DNA from: Acanthosepion esculentum
Lineage: Eukaryota > Mollusca > Cephalopoda > Sepiida > Sepiidae
Assembly (NCBI GenBank): GCA_964036315.1
Contig: OZ038510.1
Location: forward strand, 81,291,083 to 81,355,082
Length of the DNA stretch: 64,000 bases
Direction of reading: 5' to 3'
The translations under genes were made by a program, and so were the position numbers. Below, piece by piece: positions 40,917-53,949 of this stretch (positions within the stretch are counted from its first letter, which is position 1; every line of letters begins with the position of its first letter). The notes beneath the pieces are model-generated. The model worked only from the letters and a program-made list of their open reading frames with translations, made no database searches and was not told the DNA's origin.

Positions 40917-43900
40917 ATTCTGCTCTATCCTCTATTAATATACGGATCACTATTTCTAATCTATCCTCTATCACTATACGGAGCACTATTTCTAATCTAT
41001 CCTCTATCACTATACGGATCACTATTTCTAATCTATCCTCTATCACTATACGGAGCACTATTTCTAATCTATCCTCTATCACTATACGGAGCACTATTTC
41101 TAATCTATCCTCTATCACTATACGGATCACTATTTCTAATCTATCCTCTATCACTATACGGAGCACTATTTCTAATCTATCCTCTATCACTATACGGAGC
41201 ACTATTTCTAATCTATCCTCTATCACTATACGGAGCACTATTTCTAATCTATCCTCTATCACTATACGGAGCACTATTTCTAATCTATCCTCTATCACTA
41301 TACGGAGCACTATTTCTAATCTATCCTCTATCACTATACGGATCACTATTTCTAACCTATCCTCTATCACTATACGGAGCACTATTTCTAATCTATCCTC
41401 TATCACTATACGGAGCACTATTTCTAATCTATCCTCTATCACTATACGGAGCACTATTTCTAATCTATCCTCTATCACTATACGGAGCACTATTTCTAAT
41501 CTATCCTCTATCACTATACGGATCACTATTTCTAACCTATCCTCTATCACTATACGGAGCACTATTTCTAATCTATCCTCTATCACTATACGGAGCACTA
41601 TTTCTAATCTATCCTCTATCACTATACGGAGCACTATTTCTAATCTATCCTCTATCACTATACGGATCACTATTTCTAATCTATCCTCTATCACTATACG
41701 GATCACTATTTCTAATCTATCCTCTATCACTATACGGATCACTATTTCTAATCTATCCTCTATCACTATACGGATCACTATTTCTAATCTATCCTCTATC
41801 ACTATACGGAGCACTATTTCTAATCTATCCTCTATCACTATACGGAGCACTATTTCTAATCTATCCTCTATCACTATACGGATCACTATTTCTAATCTAT
41901 CCTCTATCACTATACGGATCACTATTTCTAATCTATCCTCTATCACTATACGGATCACTATTTCTAATCTATCCTCTATCACTATACGGATCACTATTTC
42001 TAATCTATCCTCTATCACTATACGGATCACTATTTCTAATCTATCCTCTATCACTATACGGATCACTATTTCTAATCTATCCTCTATCACTATACGGATC
42101 ACTAATTTCTAATCTATCCTCTATCACTTATATCTATCACTATACGGAGCACTATTCTATTCTATCACTATACGGATCAATTACTATCCTCTATCACTAT
42201 ACGGAGCCTAACACACAATTAATCTATCCTCTATCACTATACGGATCACTATTTCTAATCTATCCTCTATCATATACGGCATCACTATTTCTAATCTTAC
42301 GGCACCTATACGGATCACTATTTCTAATCTATCCTCTATCACTATACGGATCACTATTTCTAATCTATCCTCTATCACTATACGGATCACTATTTCTAAT
42401 CTATCCTCTATCACTATACGGAGCACTATTTCTAATCTATCCTCTATCACTATACGGAGCACTATTTCTAATCTATCCTCTATCACTATACGGATCACTA
42501 TTTCTAATCTATCCTCTATCACTATACGGAGCACTATTTCTAATCTATCCTCTATCACTATACGGATCACTATTTCTAATCTATCCTCTATCACTATACG
42601 GATCACTATTTCTAATCTATCCTCTATCACTATACGGATCACTATTTCTAATCTATCCTCTATCACTATACGGATCACTATTTCTAATCTATCCTCTATC
42701 ACTATACGGATCACTATTTCTAATCTATCCTCTATCACTATACGGATCACTATTTCTAATCTATCCTCTATCACTATACGGATCACTATTTCTAATCTAT
42801 CCTCTATCACTATACGGATCACTATTTCTAATCTATCCTCTATCACTATACGGAGCACTATTTCTAATCTATCCTCTATCACTATACGGAGCACTATTTC
42901 TAATCTATCCTCTATCACTATACGGATCACTATTTCTAATCTATCCTCTATCACTATACGGAGCACTATTTCTAATCTATCCTCTATCACTATACGGAGC
43001 ACTATTTCTAATCTATCCTCTATCACTATACGGATCACTATTTCTAATCTATCCTCTATCACTATACGGATCACTATTTCTAATCTATCCTCTATCACTA
43101 TACGGATCACTATTTCTAATCTATCCTCTATCACTATACGGATCACTATTTCTAATCTATCCTCTATCACTATACGGAGCACTATTTCTAATCTATCCTC
43201 TATCACTATACGGAGCACTATTTCTAATCTATCCTCTATCACTATACGGATCACTATTTCTAATCTATCCTCTATCACTATACGGATCACTATTTCTAAT
43301 CTATCCTCTATCACTATACGGATCACTATTTCTAATCTATCCTCTATCACTATACGGATCACTATTTCTAATCTATCCTCTATCACTATACGGATCACTA
43401 TTTCTAATCTATCCTCTATCACTATACGGATCACTATTTCTAATCTATCCTCTATCACTATACGGAGCACTATTTCTAATCTATCCTCTATCACTATACG
43501 GAGCACTATTTCTAATCTATCCTCTATCACTATACGGATCACTATTTCTAATCTATCCTCTATCACTATACGGAGCACTATTTCTAATCTATCCTCTATC
43601 ACTATACGGATCACTATTTCTAACCTATCCTCTATCACTATACGGATCACTATTTCTAATCTATCCTCTATCACTATACGGATCACTATTTCTAATCTAT
43701 CCTCTATCACTATACGGAGCACTATTTCTAATCTATCCTCTATCACTATACGGAGCACTATTTCTAATCTATCCTCTATCACTATACGGATCACTATTTC
43801 TAACCTATCCTCTATCACTATACGGAGCACTATTTCTAATCTATCCTCTATCACTATACGGAGCACTATTTCTAATCTATCCTCTATCACTATACGGAGC

Positions 43901-46900
43901 ACTATTTCTAATCTATCCTCTATCACTATACGGATCACTATTTCTAATCTATCCTCTATCACTATACGGATCACTATTTCTAACCTATCCTCTATCACTA
44001 TACGGAGCACTATTTCTAATCTATCCTCTATCACTATACGGAGCACTATTTCTAATCTATCCTCTATCACTATACGGAGCACTATTTCTAATCTATCCTC
44101 TATCACTATACGGAGCACTATTTCTAATCTATCCTCTATCACTATACGGAGCACTATTTCTAATCTATCCTCTATCACTATACGGAGCACTATTTCTAAT
44201 CTATCCTCTATCACTATACGGAGCACTATTTCTAATCTATCCTCTATCACTATACGGAGCACTATTTCTAATCTATCCTCTATCACTATACGGAGCACTA
44301 TTTCTAATCTATCCTCTATCACTATACGGAGCACTATTTCTAATCTATCCTCTATCACTATACGGAGCACTATTTCTAATCTATCCTCTATCACTATACG
44401 GATCACTATTTCTAACCTATCCTCTATCACTATACGGAGCACTATTTCTAATCTATCCTCTATCACTATACGGAGCACTATTTCTAATCTATCCTCTATC
44501 ACTATACGGAGCACTATTTCTAATCTATCCTCTATCACTATACGGAGCACTATTTCTAATCTATCCTCTATCACTATACGGAGCACTATTTCTAATCTAT
44601 CCTCTATCACTATACGGATCACTATTTCTAACCTATCCTCTATCACTATACGGATCACTATTTCTAACCTATCCTCTATCACTATACGGATCACTATTTC
44701 TAATCTATCCTCTATCACTATACGGAGCACTATTTCTAATCTATCCTCTATCACTATACGGAGCACTATTTCTAATCTATCCTCTATCACTATACGGATC
44801 ACTATTTCTAATCTATCCTCTATCACTATACGGATCACTATTTCTAATCTATCCTCTATCACTATACGGATCACTATTTCTAATCTATCCTCTATCACTA
44901 TACGGATCACTATTTCTAATCTATCCTCTATCACTATACGGATCACTATTTCTAATCTATCCTCTATCACTATACGGATCACTATTTCTAATCTATCCTC
45001 TATCACTATACGGATCACTATTTCTAATCTATCCTCTATCACTATACGGATCACTATTTCTAATCTATCCTCTATCACTATACGGATCACTATTTCTAAT
45101 CTATCCTCTATCACTATACGGATCACTATTTCTAATCTATCCTCTATCACTATACGGATCACTATTTCTAATCTATCCTCTATCACTATACGGATCACTA
45201 TTTCTAATCTATCCTCTATCACTATACGGATCACTATTTCTAATCTATCCTCTATCACTATACGGATCACTATTTCTAATCTATCCTCTATCACTATACG
45301 GATCACTATTTCTAATCTATCCTCTATCACTATACGGATCACTATTTCTAATCTATCCTCTATCACTATACGGATCACTATTTCTAATCTATCCTCTATC
45401 ACTATACGGATCACTATTTCTAACCTATCCTCTATCACTATACGGATCACTATTTCTAATCTATCCTCTATCACTATACGGATCACTATTTCTAATCTAT
45501 CCTCTATCACTATACGGATCACTATTTCTAATCTATCCTCTATCACTATACGGATCACTATTTCTAATCTATCCTCTATCACTATACGGATCACTATTTC
45601 TAATCTATCCTCTATCACTATACGGATCACTATTTCTAATCTATCCTCTATCACTATACGGATCACTATTTCTAATCTATCCTCTATCACTATACGGATC
45701 ACTATTTCTAATCTATCCTCTATCACTATACGGATCACTATTTCTAATCTATCCTCTATCACTATACGGATCACTATTTCTAATCTATCCTCTATCACTA
45801 TACGGATCACTATTTCTAATCTATCCTCTATCACTATACGGATCACTATTTCTAATCTATCCTCTATCACTATACGGATCACTATTTCTAATCTATCCTC
45901 TATCACTATACGGATCACTATTTCTAATCTATCCTCTATCACTATACGGATCACTATTTCTAATCTATCCTCTATCACTATACGGATCACTATTTCTAAC
46001 CTATCCTCTATCACTATACGGATCACTATTTCTAATCTATCCTCTATCACTATACGGATCACTATTTCTAATCTATCCTCTATCACTATACGGATCACTA
46101 TTTCTAATCTATCCTCTATCACTATACGGATCACTATTTCTAATCTATCCTCTATCACTATACGGATCACTATTTCTAATCTATCCTCTATCACTATACG
46201 GATCACTATTTCTAATCTATCCTCTATCACTATACGGATCACTATTTCTAATCTATCCTCTATCACTATACGGATCACTATTTCTAATCTATCCTCTATC
46301 ACTATACGGATCACTATTTCTAATCTATCCTCTATCACTATACGGATCACTATTTCTAATCTATCCTCTATCACTATACGGAGCACTATTTCTAATCTAT
46401 CCTCTATCACTATACGGAGCACTATTTCTAATCTATCCTCTATCACTATACGGATCACTATTTCTAATCTATCCTCTATCACTATACGGATCACTATTTC
46501 TAATCTATCCTCTATCACTATACGGATCACTATTTCTAATCTATCCTCTATCACTATACGGATCACTATTTCTAATCTATCCTCTATCACTATACGGAGC
46601 ACTATTTCTAATCTATCCTCTATCACTATACGGATCACTATTTCTAATCTATCCTCTATCACTATACGGATCACTATTTCTAATCTATCCTCTATCACTA
46701 TACGGAGCACTATTTCTAATCTATCCTCTATCACTATACGGATCACTATTTCTAATCTATCCTCTATCACTATACGGATCACTATTTCTAATCTATCCTC
46801 TATCACTATACGGAGCACTATTTCTAATCTATCCTCTATCACTATACGGAGCACTATTTCTAATCTATCCTCTATCACTATACGGATCACTATTTCTAAT

Positions 46901-49900
46901 CTATCCTCTATCACTATACGGAGCACTATTTCTAATCTATCCTCTATCACTATACGGATAACTATTTCTAATCTATCCTCTATCACTATACGGATCACTA
47001 TTTCTAATCTATCCTCTATCACTATACGGAGCACTATTTCTAATCTATCCTCTATCACTATACGGATCACTATTTCTAATCTATCCTCTATCACTATACG
47101 GATCACTATTTCTAATCTATCCTCTATCACTATACGGATCACTATTTCTAATCTATCCTCTATCACTATACGGATCACTATTTCTAATCTATCCTCTATC
47201 ACTATACGGAGCACTATTTCTAATCTATCCTCTATCACTATACGGATCACTATTTCTAATCTATCCTCTATCACTATACGGATCACTATTTCTAATCTAT
47301 CCTCTATCACTATACGGATCACTATTTCTAACCTATCCTCTATCACTATACGGATCACTATTTCTAATCTATCCTCTATCACTATACGGATCACTATTTC
47401 TAATCTATCCTCTATCACTATACGGATCACTATTTCTAACCTATCCTCTATCACTATACGGATCACTATTTCTAACCTATCCTCTATCACTATACGGATC
47501 ACTATTTCTAATCTATCCTCTATCACTATACGGATCACTATTTCTAACCTATCCTCTATCACTATACGGATCACTATTTCTAATCTATCCTCTATCACTA
47601 TACGGATCACTATTTCTAATCTATCCTCTATCACTATACGGATCACTATTTCTAATCTATCCTCTATCACTATACGGATCACTATTTCTAATCTATCCTC
47701 TATCACTATACGGATCACTATTTCTAATCTATCCTCTATCACTATACGGATCACTATTTCTAATCTATCCTCTATCACTATACGGATCACTATTTCTAAT
47801 CTATCCTCTATCACTATACGGATCACTATTTCTAATCTATCCTCTATCACTATACGGATCACTATTTCTAATCTATCCTCTATCACTATACGGATCACTA
47901 TTTCTAATCTATCCTCTATCACTATACGGATCACTATTTCTAATCTATCCTCTATCACTATACGGATCACTATTTCTAATCTATCCTCTATCACTATACG
48001 GAGCACTATTTCTAACCTATCCTCTATCACTATACGGATCACTATTTCTAATCTATCCTCTATCACTATACGGATCACTATTTCTAATCTATCCTCTATC
48101 ACTATACGGATCACTATTTCTAATCTATCCTCTATCACTATACGGATCACTATTTCTAATCTATCCTCTATCACTATACGGATCACTATTTCTAATCTAT
48201 CCTCTATCACTATACGGATCACTATTTCTAATCTATCCTCTATCACTATACGGATCACTATTTCTAATCTATCCTCTATCACTATACGGATCACTATTTC
48301 TAATCTATCCTCTATCACTATACGGATCACTATTTCTAATCTATCCTCTATCACTATACGGATCACTATTTCTAACCTATCCTCTATCACTATACGGATC
48401 ACTATTTCTAATCTATCCTCTATCACTATACGGATCACTATTTCTAATCTATCCTCTATCACTATACGGATCACTATTTCTAATCTATCCTCTATCACTA
48501 TACGGATCACTATTTCTAATCTATCCTCTATCACTATACGGATCACTATTTCTAACCTATCCTCTATCACTATACGGATCACTATTTCTAACCTATCCTC
48601 TATCACTATACGGATCACTATTTCTAATCTATCCTCTATCACTATACGGATCACTATTTCTAATCTATCCTCTATCACTATACGGATCACTATTTCTAAC
48701 CTATCCTCTATCACTATACGGATCACTATTTCTAACCTATCCTCTATCACTATACGGATCACTATTTCTAACCTATCCTCTATCACTATACGGATCACTA
48801 TTTCTAATCTATCCTCTATCACTATACGGATCACTATTTCTAATCTATCCTCTATCACTATACGGAGCACTATTTCTAATCTATCCTCTATCACTATACG
48901 GATCACTATTTCTAATCTATCCTCTATCACTATACGGATCACTATTTCTAATCTATCCTCTATCACTATACGGATCACTATTTCTAATCTATCCTCTATC
49001 ACTATACGGATCACTATTTCTAATCTATCCTCTATCACTATACGGATCACTATTTCTAATCTATCCTCTATCACTATACGGATCACTATTTCTAATCTAT
49101 CCTCTATCACTATACGGATCACTATTTCTAATCTATCCTCTATCACTATACGGATCACTATTTCTAATCTATCCTCTATCACTATACGGATCACTATTTC
49201 TAATCTATCCTCTATCACTATACGGATCACTATTTCTAATCTATCCTCTATCACTATACGGATCACTATTTCTAATCTATCCTCTATCACTATACGGATC
49301 ACTATTTCTAATCTATCCTCTATCACTATACGGATCACTATTTCTAATCTATCCTCTATCACTATACGGATCACTATTTCTAACCTATCCTCTATCACTA
49401 TACGGATCACTATTTCTAATCTATCCTCTATCACTATACGGATCACTATTTCTAATCTATCCTCTATCACTATACGGAGCACTATTTCTAATCTATCCTC
49501 TATCACTATACGGATCACTATTTCTAATCTATCCTCTATCACTATACGGATCACTATTTCTAATCTATCCTCTATCACTATACGGATCACTATTTCTAAT
49601 CTATCCTCTATCACTATACGGATCACTATTTCTAATCTATCCTCTATCACTATACGGATCACTATTTCTAATCTATCCTCTATCACTATACGGATCACTA
49701 TTTCTAACCTATCCTCTATCACTATACGGATCACTATTTCTAACCTATCCTCTATCACTATACGGATCACTATTTCTAACCTATCCTCTATCACTATACG
49801 GATCACTATTTCTAACCTATCCTCTATCACTATACGGATCACTATTTCTAATCTATCCTCTATCACTATACGGATCACTATTTCTAATCTATCCTCTATC

Positions 49901-49950
49901 ACTATACGGATCACTATTTCTAACCTATCCTCTATTAATATACGGATCAC
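40917..49950 (+). repeat. 36-bp satellite array, about 250 copies
   Basis: The unit contains CTATACGGATCACTATTTCT followed by AATCTATCCTCTATCA. Two sites vary repeatedly: GATC/GAGC and AATC/AACC. Homogeneous GATC blocks (for example 44800-46370) alternate with mixed blocks. Because 36 is divisible by three and no stop codon occurs on the minus strand, a 2,580-codon frame of 12-residue repeats appears there, and a 403-codon frame on plus. I consider both to be by-products of the array. Confidence 0.95.
42096..42320. repeat. scrambled segment within the 36-bp array
   Basis: Units here have insertions, deletions and partial copies (ACTTATATCTATCACT, GGAGCCTAACACACAATTAA, CATATACGGCATCACT). Either side is nearly perfect. 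This may be an old junction between two arrays or an assembly or consensus error. Confidence 0.7.
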
Positions 49951-50159
49951 TATTCACTATACTATTCTCTATACTGATCGCTACACGGATTACTATTCGG
50001 TAGTTACTTTCGAGTAAGTACTATTAGCGCGAGTGTTATTCGAAGGCGTCTGACACCAGTATAGTACAACGGCGTTACTATAATTGTATCTGCGATTACA
50101 AAGTCTCTACTACAACGAGCATTACAAAATGTGACAATGAGTATTCGTTGACATAATAA

Positions 50160-50600
50160 AAGAATCTTAACCAAACATCAGATTGTAGTACCAGCTTTTC
50201 CTTTAAATGAAATGACTTCCTATTTTTACCCGAAACAATTCAAAGTCTGTTGCTCCTTTTCGAGTAATCCTTTCTGCTAGGTGGGGTTTGCTCAAGGACA
50301 TTCGTGTTTTTTCGCAACCCACGGAGCTAAGTGGTTTCTACAGTTTCTTCGGCGATATAGCATTATCTGCCGCGATCAACAGATTTGAACAGGGCCATTT
50401 TCGTCATAACCATCGACAGCTTCCGAACAGATCCGTCTACCTATATTCACTGCCAAGGCCGTGATATGATTCTTAGGCGCTCCCCGGCCTTGACACACAC
50501 TGGAGTCGTTACCTTAGTCGATCGTCATCAAGAAGTGAGGCCCTTAACAAATCGACCATAAAGAAATTTGAACTCGGGTTTATAATATAAATAACCATAT
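50160..50600. other. unassigned stretch
   Basis: More balanced base composition than the surroundings but no frame or motif I recognise. Confidence 0.35.
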
Positions 50601-50604
50601 CACA

Positions 50605-50895
50605 ACGTGGGATCATGTCTAGTGAGCTTGTCTTGCTATAAGAATTACTACTGAGTAGTGAGTTCGATACTCACGGGTGTCTCATACTTTCGACCTTGTG
50701 CCACATCTAATCTACGCTGGGAAAATCACCATATTAGATTTAGATGGTTACGTTGACGTGGTGTAATGAGTTCGATCATCACTGAGTGCCCCATAATTTC
50801 AGCCTTGTGTTACATCTAAGCTCCACTTAGAAAATTAGCAATTCGACGTGGTTTAATGGTCAGTAAGCTTGCCTCCCAAGATCAATTAGAACTGA
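50605..50895 (+). mobile_element. SINE A cluster, one fuller copy and two partial
   Basis: A copy at 50605-50730 (GAGTTCGATACTCACGGG, GCCACATCTAATCTACGCT), a deletion derivative at about 50755-50840 (GTGTAATGAGTTCGATCATC joins A box to B box), and a head fragment at 50846-50895 (GTGGTTTAATGGTCAGTAAG). Confidence 0.65.
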
Positions 50896-50934
50896 ATAAC
50901 ATAATCTAAGAAATCGTCCACGAGCGCTCAATGA

Positions 50935-51150
50935 AATAAATAGCTAAAAAATGAACGTAAGATTATTTCTAGAAGGGACTTTGCTTAAATGGGTCCTTAT
51001 AAAATCAATATTATAATGACCTGATCGGTAATGTAATGTAATCGCAACCACGAACCACTCGGAAATAAATAGCTTTAGAATCAGTAAATTGAACAAGATT
51101 ATTTCTTGAAAGGACTTTGCTTAATCGTTACTTATATAAATACATTTAGA
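50935..51150 (+). repeat. short direct duplication
   Basis: GAAATAAATAGCT, AAGATTATTTCT and GGACTTTGCTTAA occur at about 50935-50995 and again at 51063-51125. Confidence 0.6.
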
Positions 51151-51940
51151 GGCAGAAAGTTGAGCGCTCATGCAAATCGCAATAACTTTGCCGCTGGCAA
51201 AGAATAAAGAAAAGAAATATATATATATAAAAAAGTACCAACAGAAGGTGACGTTGCTTGCGAAATAAATTGTCAAGCCAACACCTGGCCAAACACCGGA
51301 AGCATTTCCATCTCCTCAGGGAACTTCACTGACACTTCCGGTTAGGTATTATATTTGGATAGGTATCCTATTTTTCCCCCGACTGTTTGAAGACATATTA
51401 CTGCCTTTATTGTTTGGCTGATAAACGATTAATTTCTTTTGGTGTATGGGGGTGAATTTAAAATACAGTACAGAGCAAATTTATATAACGTAATGGATAT
51501 AGGCCACGATAGTCAAATAAGGGAGCCAATTTCAAATTTCGGCCAATTCTATCGCATTCACGTCTACACAAAAAGCCCATGGGAAAGACATGGATTTATC
51601 TCTTCTCTCTCCCACGATTTAAACCAGTGATTCTGAGCCGCCGTGCCGCGACACACTAGTGTGCAGCGCGATCTTCTTAACTGAGCCGCGAAATATTGTC
51701 ACGGCATACGTATATATGTGTGTGTGGAAGTAGTGATGGTACAGCGTTAGTATTTGAAAAAGCGGATAAAAGCGTTCGTTGAAGTAAACTACTGACTTGA
51801 TCCAAAGGGTCGTGAGTTCAATACCAAGCCACAGCAGAGGTAAATAACTGAAACTGAAGCTCAGTTAACGGAAGAGGCACGGCACGTGGAAATAGAACAA
51901 TCTGCCCAGATGGACGAAATAAAAAGTTAGATTCGAAATT
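51150..51940. other. unassigned stretch
   Basis: No recognisable gene. A 63-codon frame at 51439-51630 has no domain. Confidence 0.35.
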
Positions 51941-51942
51941 CC

Positions 51943-52050
51943 AGTCACCTGAAGAAGTCCGGAGCGTACAACGGCTGAAACATTGTGGATATGACAACGA
52001 AGATGAAGACAACATTTCGAACACTGTAAATAATTTAAATAATTTTTTTT
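51943..52050 (+). repeat. family D copy
   Basis: CACCTGAAGAAGTCCGGAGC, ACAACGGCTGAAACATTGTG, ATGACAACGAAGATGAAGAC. The hammerhead-like core is damaged (GAAACATT). Confidence 0.6.
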
Positions 52051-52059
52051 TGTTCAAAT

Positions 52060-52315
52060 AATTTTTTTCGCTATTCTTCGATTATGTTATTTTAAATACT
52101 TTGTTTTAATATTCATTTTTTTAAAAGCATTTTTTATTGTAACTTTTTAAAATTTTCCTTTATTTGAATAAATTAATATTAACCTTTTTCATATAATTGT
52201 ATTCAAGATTCTTTGTTTAATTTAAAATCTATTGTTTCATTCCATAACATTTAAAAGCAGACACTTTAACAATTTTGCTAATTGTGCTGTGATATTTTCA
52301 TTTGCTCCTCAGTGT
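52060..52315. other. unassigned AT-rich stretch
   Basis: T-rich sequence without recognisable features. Confidence 0.35.
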
Positions 52316-52319
52316 ACCG

Positions 52320-52555
52320 CTGTTCAAAACGGTTGATTTAAATGGTTGCTTCAAAAACCTTGATTTAAATGGTTGCTTAAAAAGGTTGATTTAAATGGTT
52401 GATTTAAACGGTTGCTTAAAAAGGTTGTTTTAAATTGTTTATTTAAATGGTTGATTTAAATGGTTGCTTAAAAAGGTTGTTTTAAATTGTTTATTTAAAT
52501 GGTTGATTTAAATGGTTGATTTAAATGGTTGATTTAAATGGTTGCTTAAAAACCG
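52320..52555. repeat. 13-bp minisatellite
   Basis: Variants of GGTTGATTTAAAT and GGTTGCTTAAAAA alternate about 17 times. Confidence 0.9.
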
Positions 52556-52790
52556 GTACAAGGCCCAAGTGCAACGCAAGCTACAGAGTTATTAAATGAG
52601 GTTATTAGAGGCTGAAGGGAGGAGAGAATAAGAGTATATTATGAGGATATGCAGAATAGATAACGGTTGATCCTAAACTTAAAGAAGTTAATTCTTCAAT
52701 TTTAGAGTCACGCTTTATCTAGTGTTATTATTGTCGTGGTCGGGGAAGCTTCCACTAGGAAGTCTGTTTCACAAAATGAAAGTTCTAAAA
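52555..52790 (+). repeat. family C copy, diverged
   Basis: GGTACAAGGCCC, TAACGGTTGATCCTAAACTT, GTCGTGGTCGGGGAAGCTTC and AGTCTGTTTCACA keep the C order. Confidence 0.5.
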
Positions 52791-52799
52791 AGCCAAAAC

Positions 52800-53230
52800 T
52801 ATATATTTCACTTAACATTATAATGTTAACTTTTCACGTTCTGACTCCGTAAATATCTGGGGGATAATCAATCTTATCTTCTTTGTTCCACCAGCATCAA
52901 TATAAAAAAGTCATAGATTACAAATTAGGGTTTTTTTTTATTTAAATCGGATTTTTAAAAATTTAAATCAGATTTTTTTTTTCATCTTTTATATCGGTTG
53001 AGGATAGCATGAGGTGTCAGGTGCTTACTGGAGCGGTACATGGAACCGATCATTTTACCTGCATCTTTAGCGATGGGTCGTATATAGGAAATCTACTTGA
53101 GGTTAGGTGTGAGTTTGAGGCACAATATTCTCTGAAGGAACAGAGCCTCCTTGAGAAGACATTCGGTACATTCGGCCTGATCGTCGGTGAGGGAAAGTGT
53201 AATATATATATATATATATAGAAATTATTA
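52800..53230. other. unassigned stretch
   Basis: A 70-codon frame at 53009-53221 (RCQVLTGAVHGTDHFTCIFS...) has balanced codon use but no domain I recognise, and it ends in a TA array. It could be an exon remnant. Confidence 0.3.
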
Positions 53231-53293
53231 GGAGAATTTGATAATTATATTTAAGTGATTCATCGAGTCTGAAATCTCAACAGAATGCAGAAA

Positions 53294-53340
53294 GCACTAG
53301 ACGGCTGTTCCGTCCTATATTTGGGACTCATCAGCAGTGC
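53294..53340 (-). ncRNA. hammerhead ribozyme, different core change
   Basis: Minus strand: stem I GCACTG with TAGTGC (one wobble), intact core CTGATGA, stem II GTCC/GGAC, two-pair stem III around a four-base loop, and cleavage triplet GTC at 53302-53300. The second core element reads GGAA instead of GAAA. The related copy at 24200-24246 has GAAA but a changed first core base, so their consensus is a complete hammerhead. Confidence 0.7.
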
Positions 53341-53425
53341 GCATCTACTACCGAGAATTGAAACCCTGACAGTTAGGTTGGCAAGCAAACATCCTACCAA
53401 CTGTTCCAACGGGCCTCGGTGACGA
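53341..53425 (-). tRNA. tRNA-like head of the hammerhead element
   Basis: Minus strand: CAGTTGGTAGGATGTTTGC (A-box-like, with a D-arm-like GGTAGGA) and GGGTTTCAATTCTCGG (B-box-like), in the same position relative to the hammerhead as at 24247-24330. Confidence 0.5.
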
Positions 53426-53721
53426 AGAAGTAGCAAATCAGACTTTGCTACCTCTTCGTCACCGTGCTTTCTGCATTCTGTTGAGGTTTTAGACTCGATG
53501 AATCACTTAAATATAATTATCAAATTCTCCTAATAATTTCAAATGTATATCATTGCTTGAACCGGCTTCTAATGCTCTGGAGTGAGCGGCTTGGCGATAG
53601 TAGTCATGGCTCCAGGGGACACAGTCCTAAGAGAATCTCACTTGAGTTCCACCACGGAATTTGTGAGCGAGCGGCGCTATATTGAGTCTGATTTGCTACC
53701 TCTGAGCGAAATAAAGGATTC

Positions 53722-53945
53722 AGTTTGACATTCCAACTAACTGAAGAAGGTCGGAGCGTACAACGGCCGAAAACGTTGTAATATCTATGGCGACAAAGTT
53801 GAGGACAATAGTCTGAATAATGTAAATAGTGTACATAATACCTCATCTCGGAAATATAGACAGATACTGAAAGGCCGAAACGTTGTAATAAATATGGCGA
53901 CAAAGATGAGGACAATAGTCTGAATAATGTAAATAATGTCGAATC
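53722..53945 (+). repeat. tandem family D copies
   Basis: AACTGAAGAAGGTCGGAGCG, ACAACGGCCGAAAACGTTGT, GGCGACAAAGTTGAGGACAA, then the GAAATATAGACAGATA tail. A second partial copy begins at about 53870 with GGCCGAAACGTTGTAATAAA. Confidence 0.65.
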
Positions 53946-53949
53946 ACAC

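Larger units (their letters stand above)
40867..50153 (+). repeat. expanded copy of the same element
   Basis: Begins ATAGGAATAAAGTGTCGCTG (compare 40336), enters the 36-bp array at about 40917, and leaves it at about 49950 into TACGGATCACTATTCACTAT and the shared right part (GAAGGCGTCTGACACCAGTA, ATCTGCGATTACAAAGTCTC). Flanks match the unexpanded sister on both sides, so the array lies inside the element. Confidence 0.7.
53235..53535. repeat. foldback around the third hammerhead element
   Basis: GATAATTATATTTAAGTGAT and TTCATCGAGTCTGAAATCTC at 53240-53280 return inverted at about 53485-53522, with GCAGAAAGCAC / GTGCTTTCTGC as inner arms. Arms are about 65 bp and the centre carries the hammerhead and tRNA-like head. 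Confidence 0.65.

Noticed and set aside
42208..49950. A 2,580-codon minus-strand open frame of 12-residue repeats
   Set aside because: It is the translation of the 36-bp satellite. Unit length divisible by three and lack of a stop in one unit keep it open; a plus-strand frame is open over the same kind of sequence, and the array continues past frame ends without codon bias.
53009..53221. Possible coding exon (70 codons)
   Set aside because: No recognisable domain, no clear splice sites, and the frame ends in a TA microsatellite. Kept only as an unassigned stretch.
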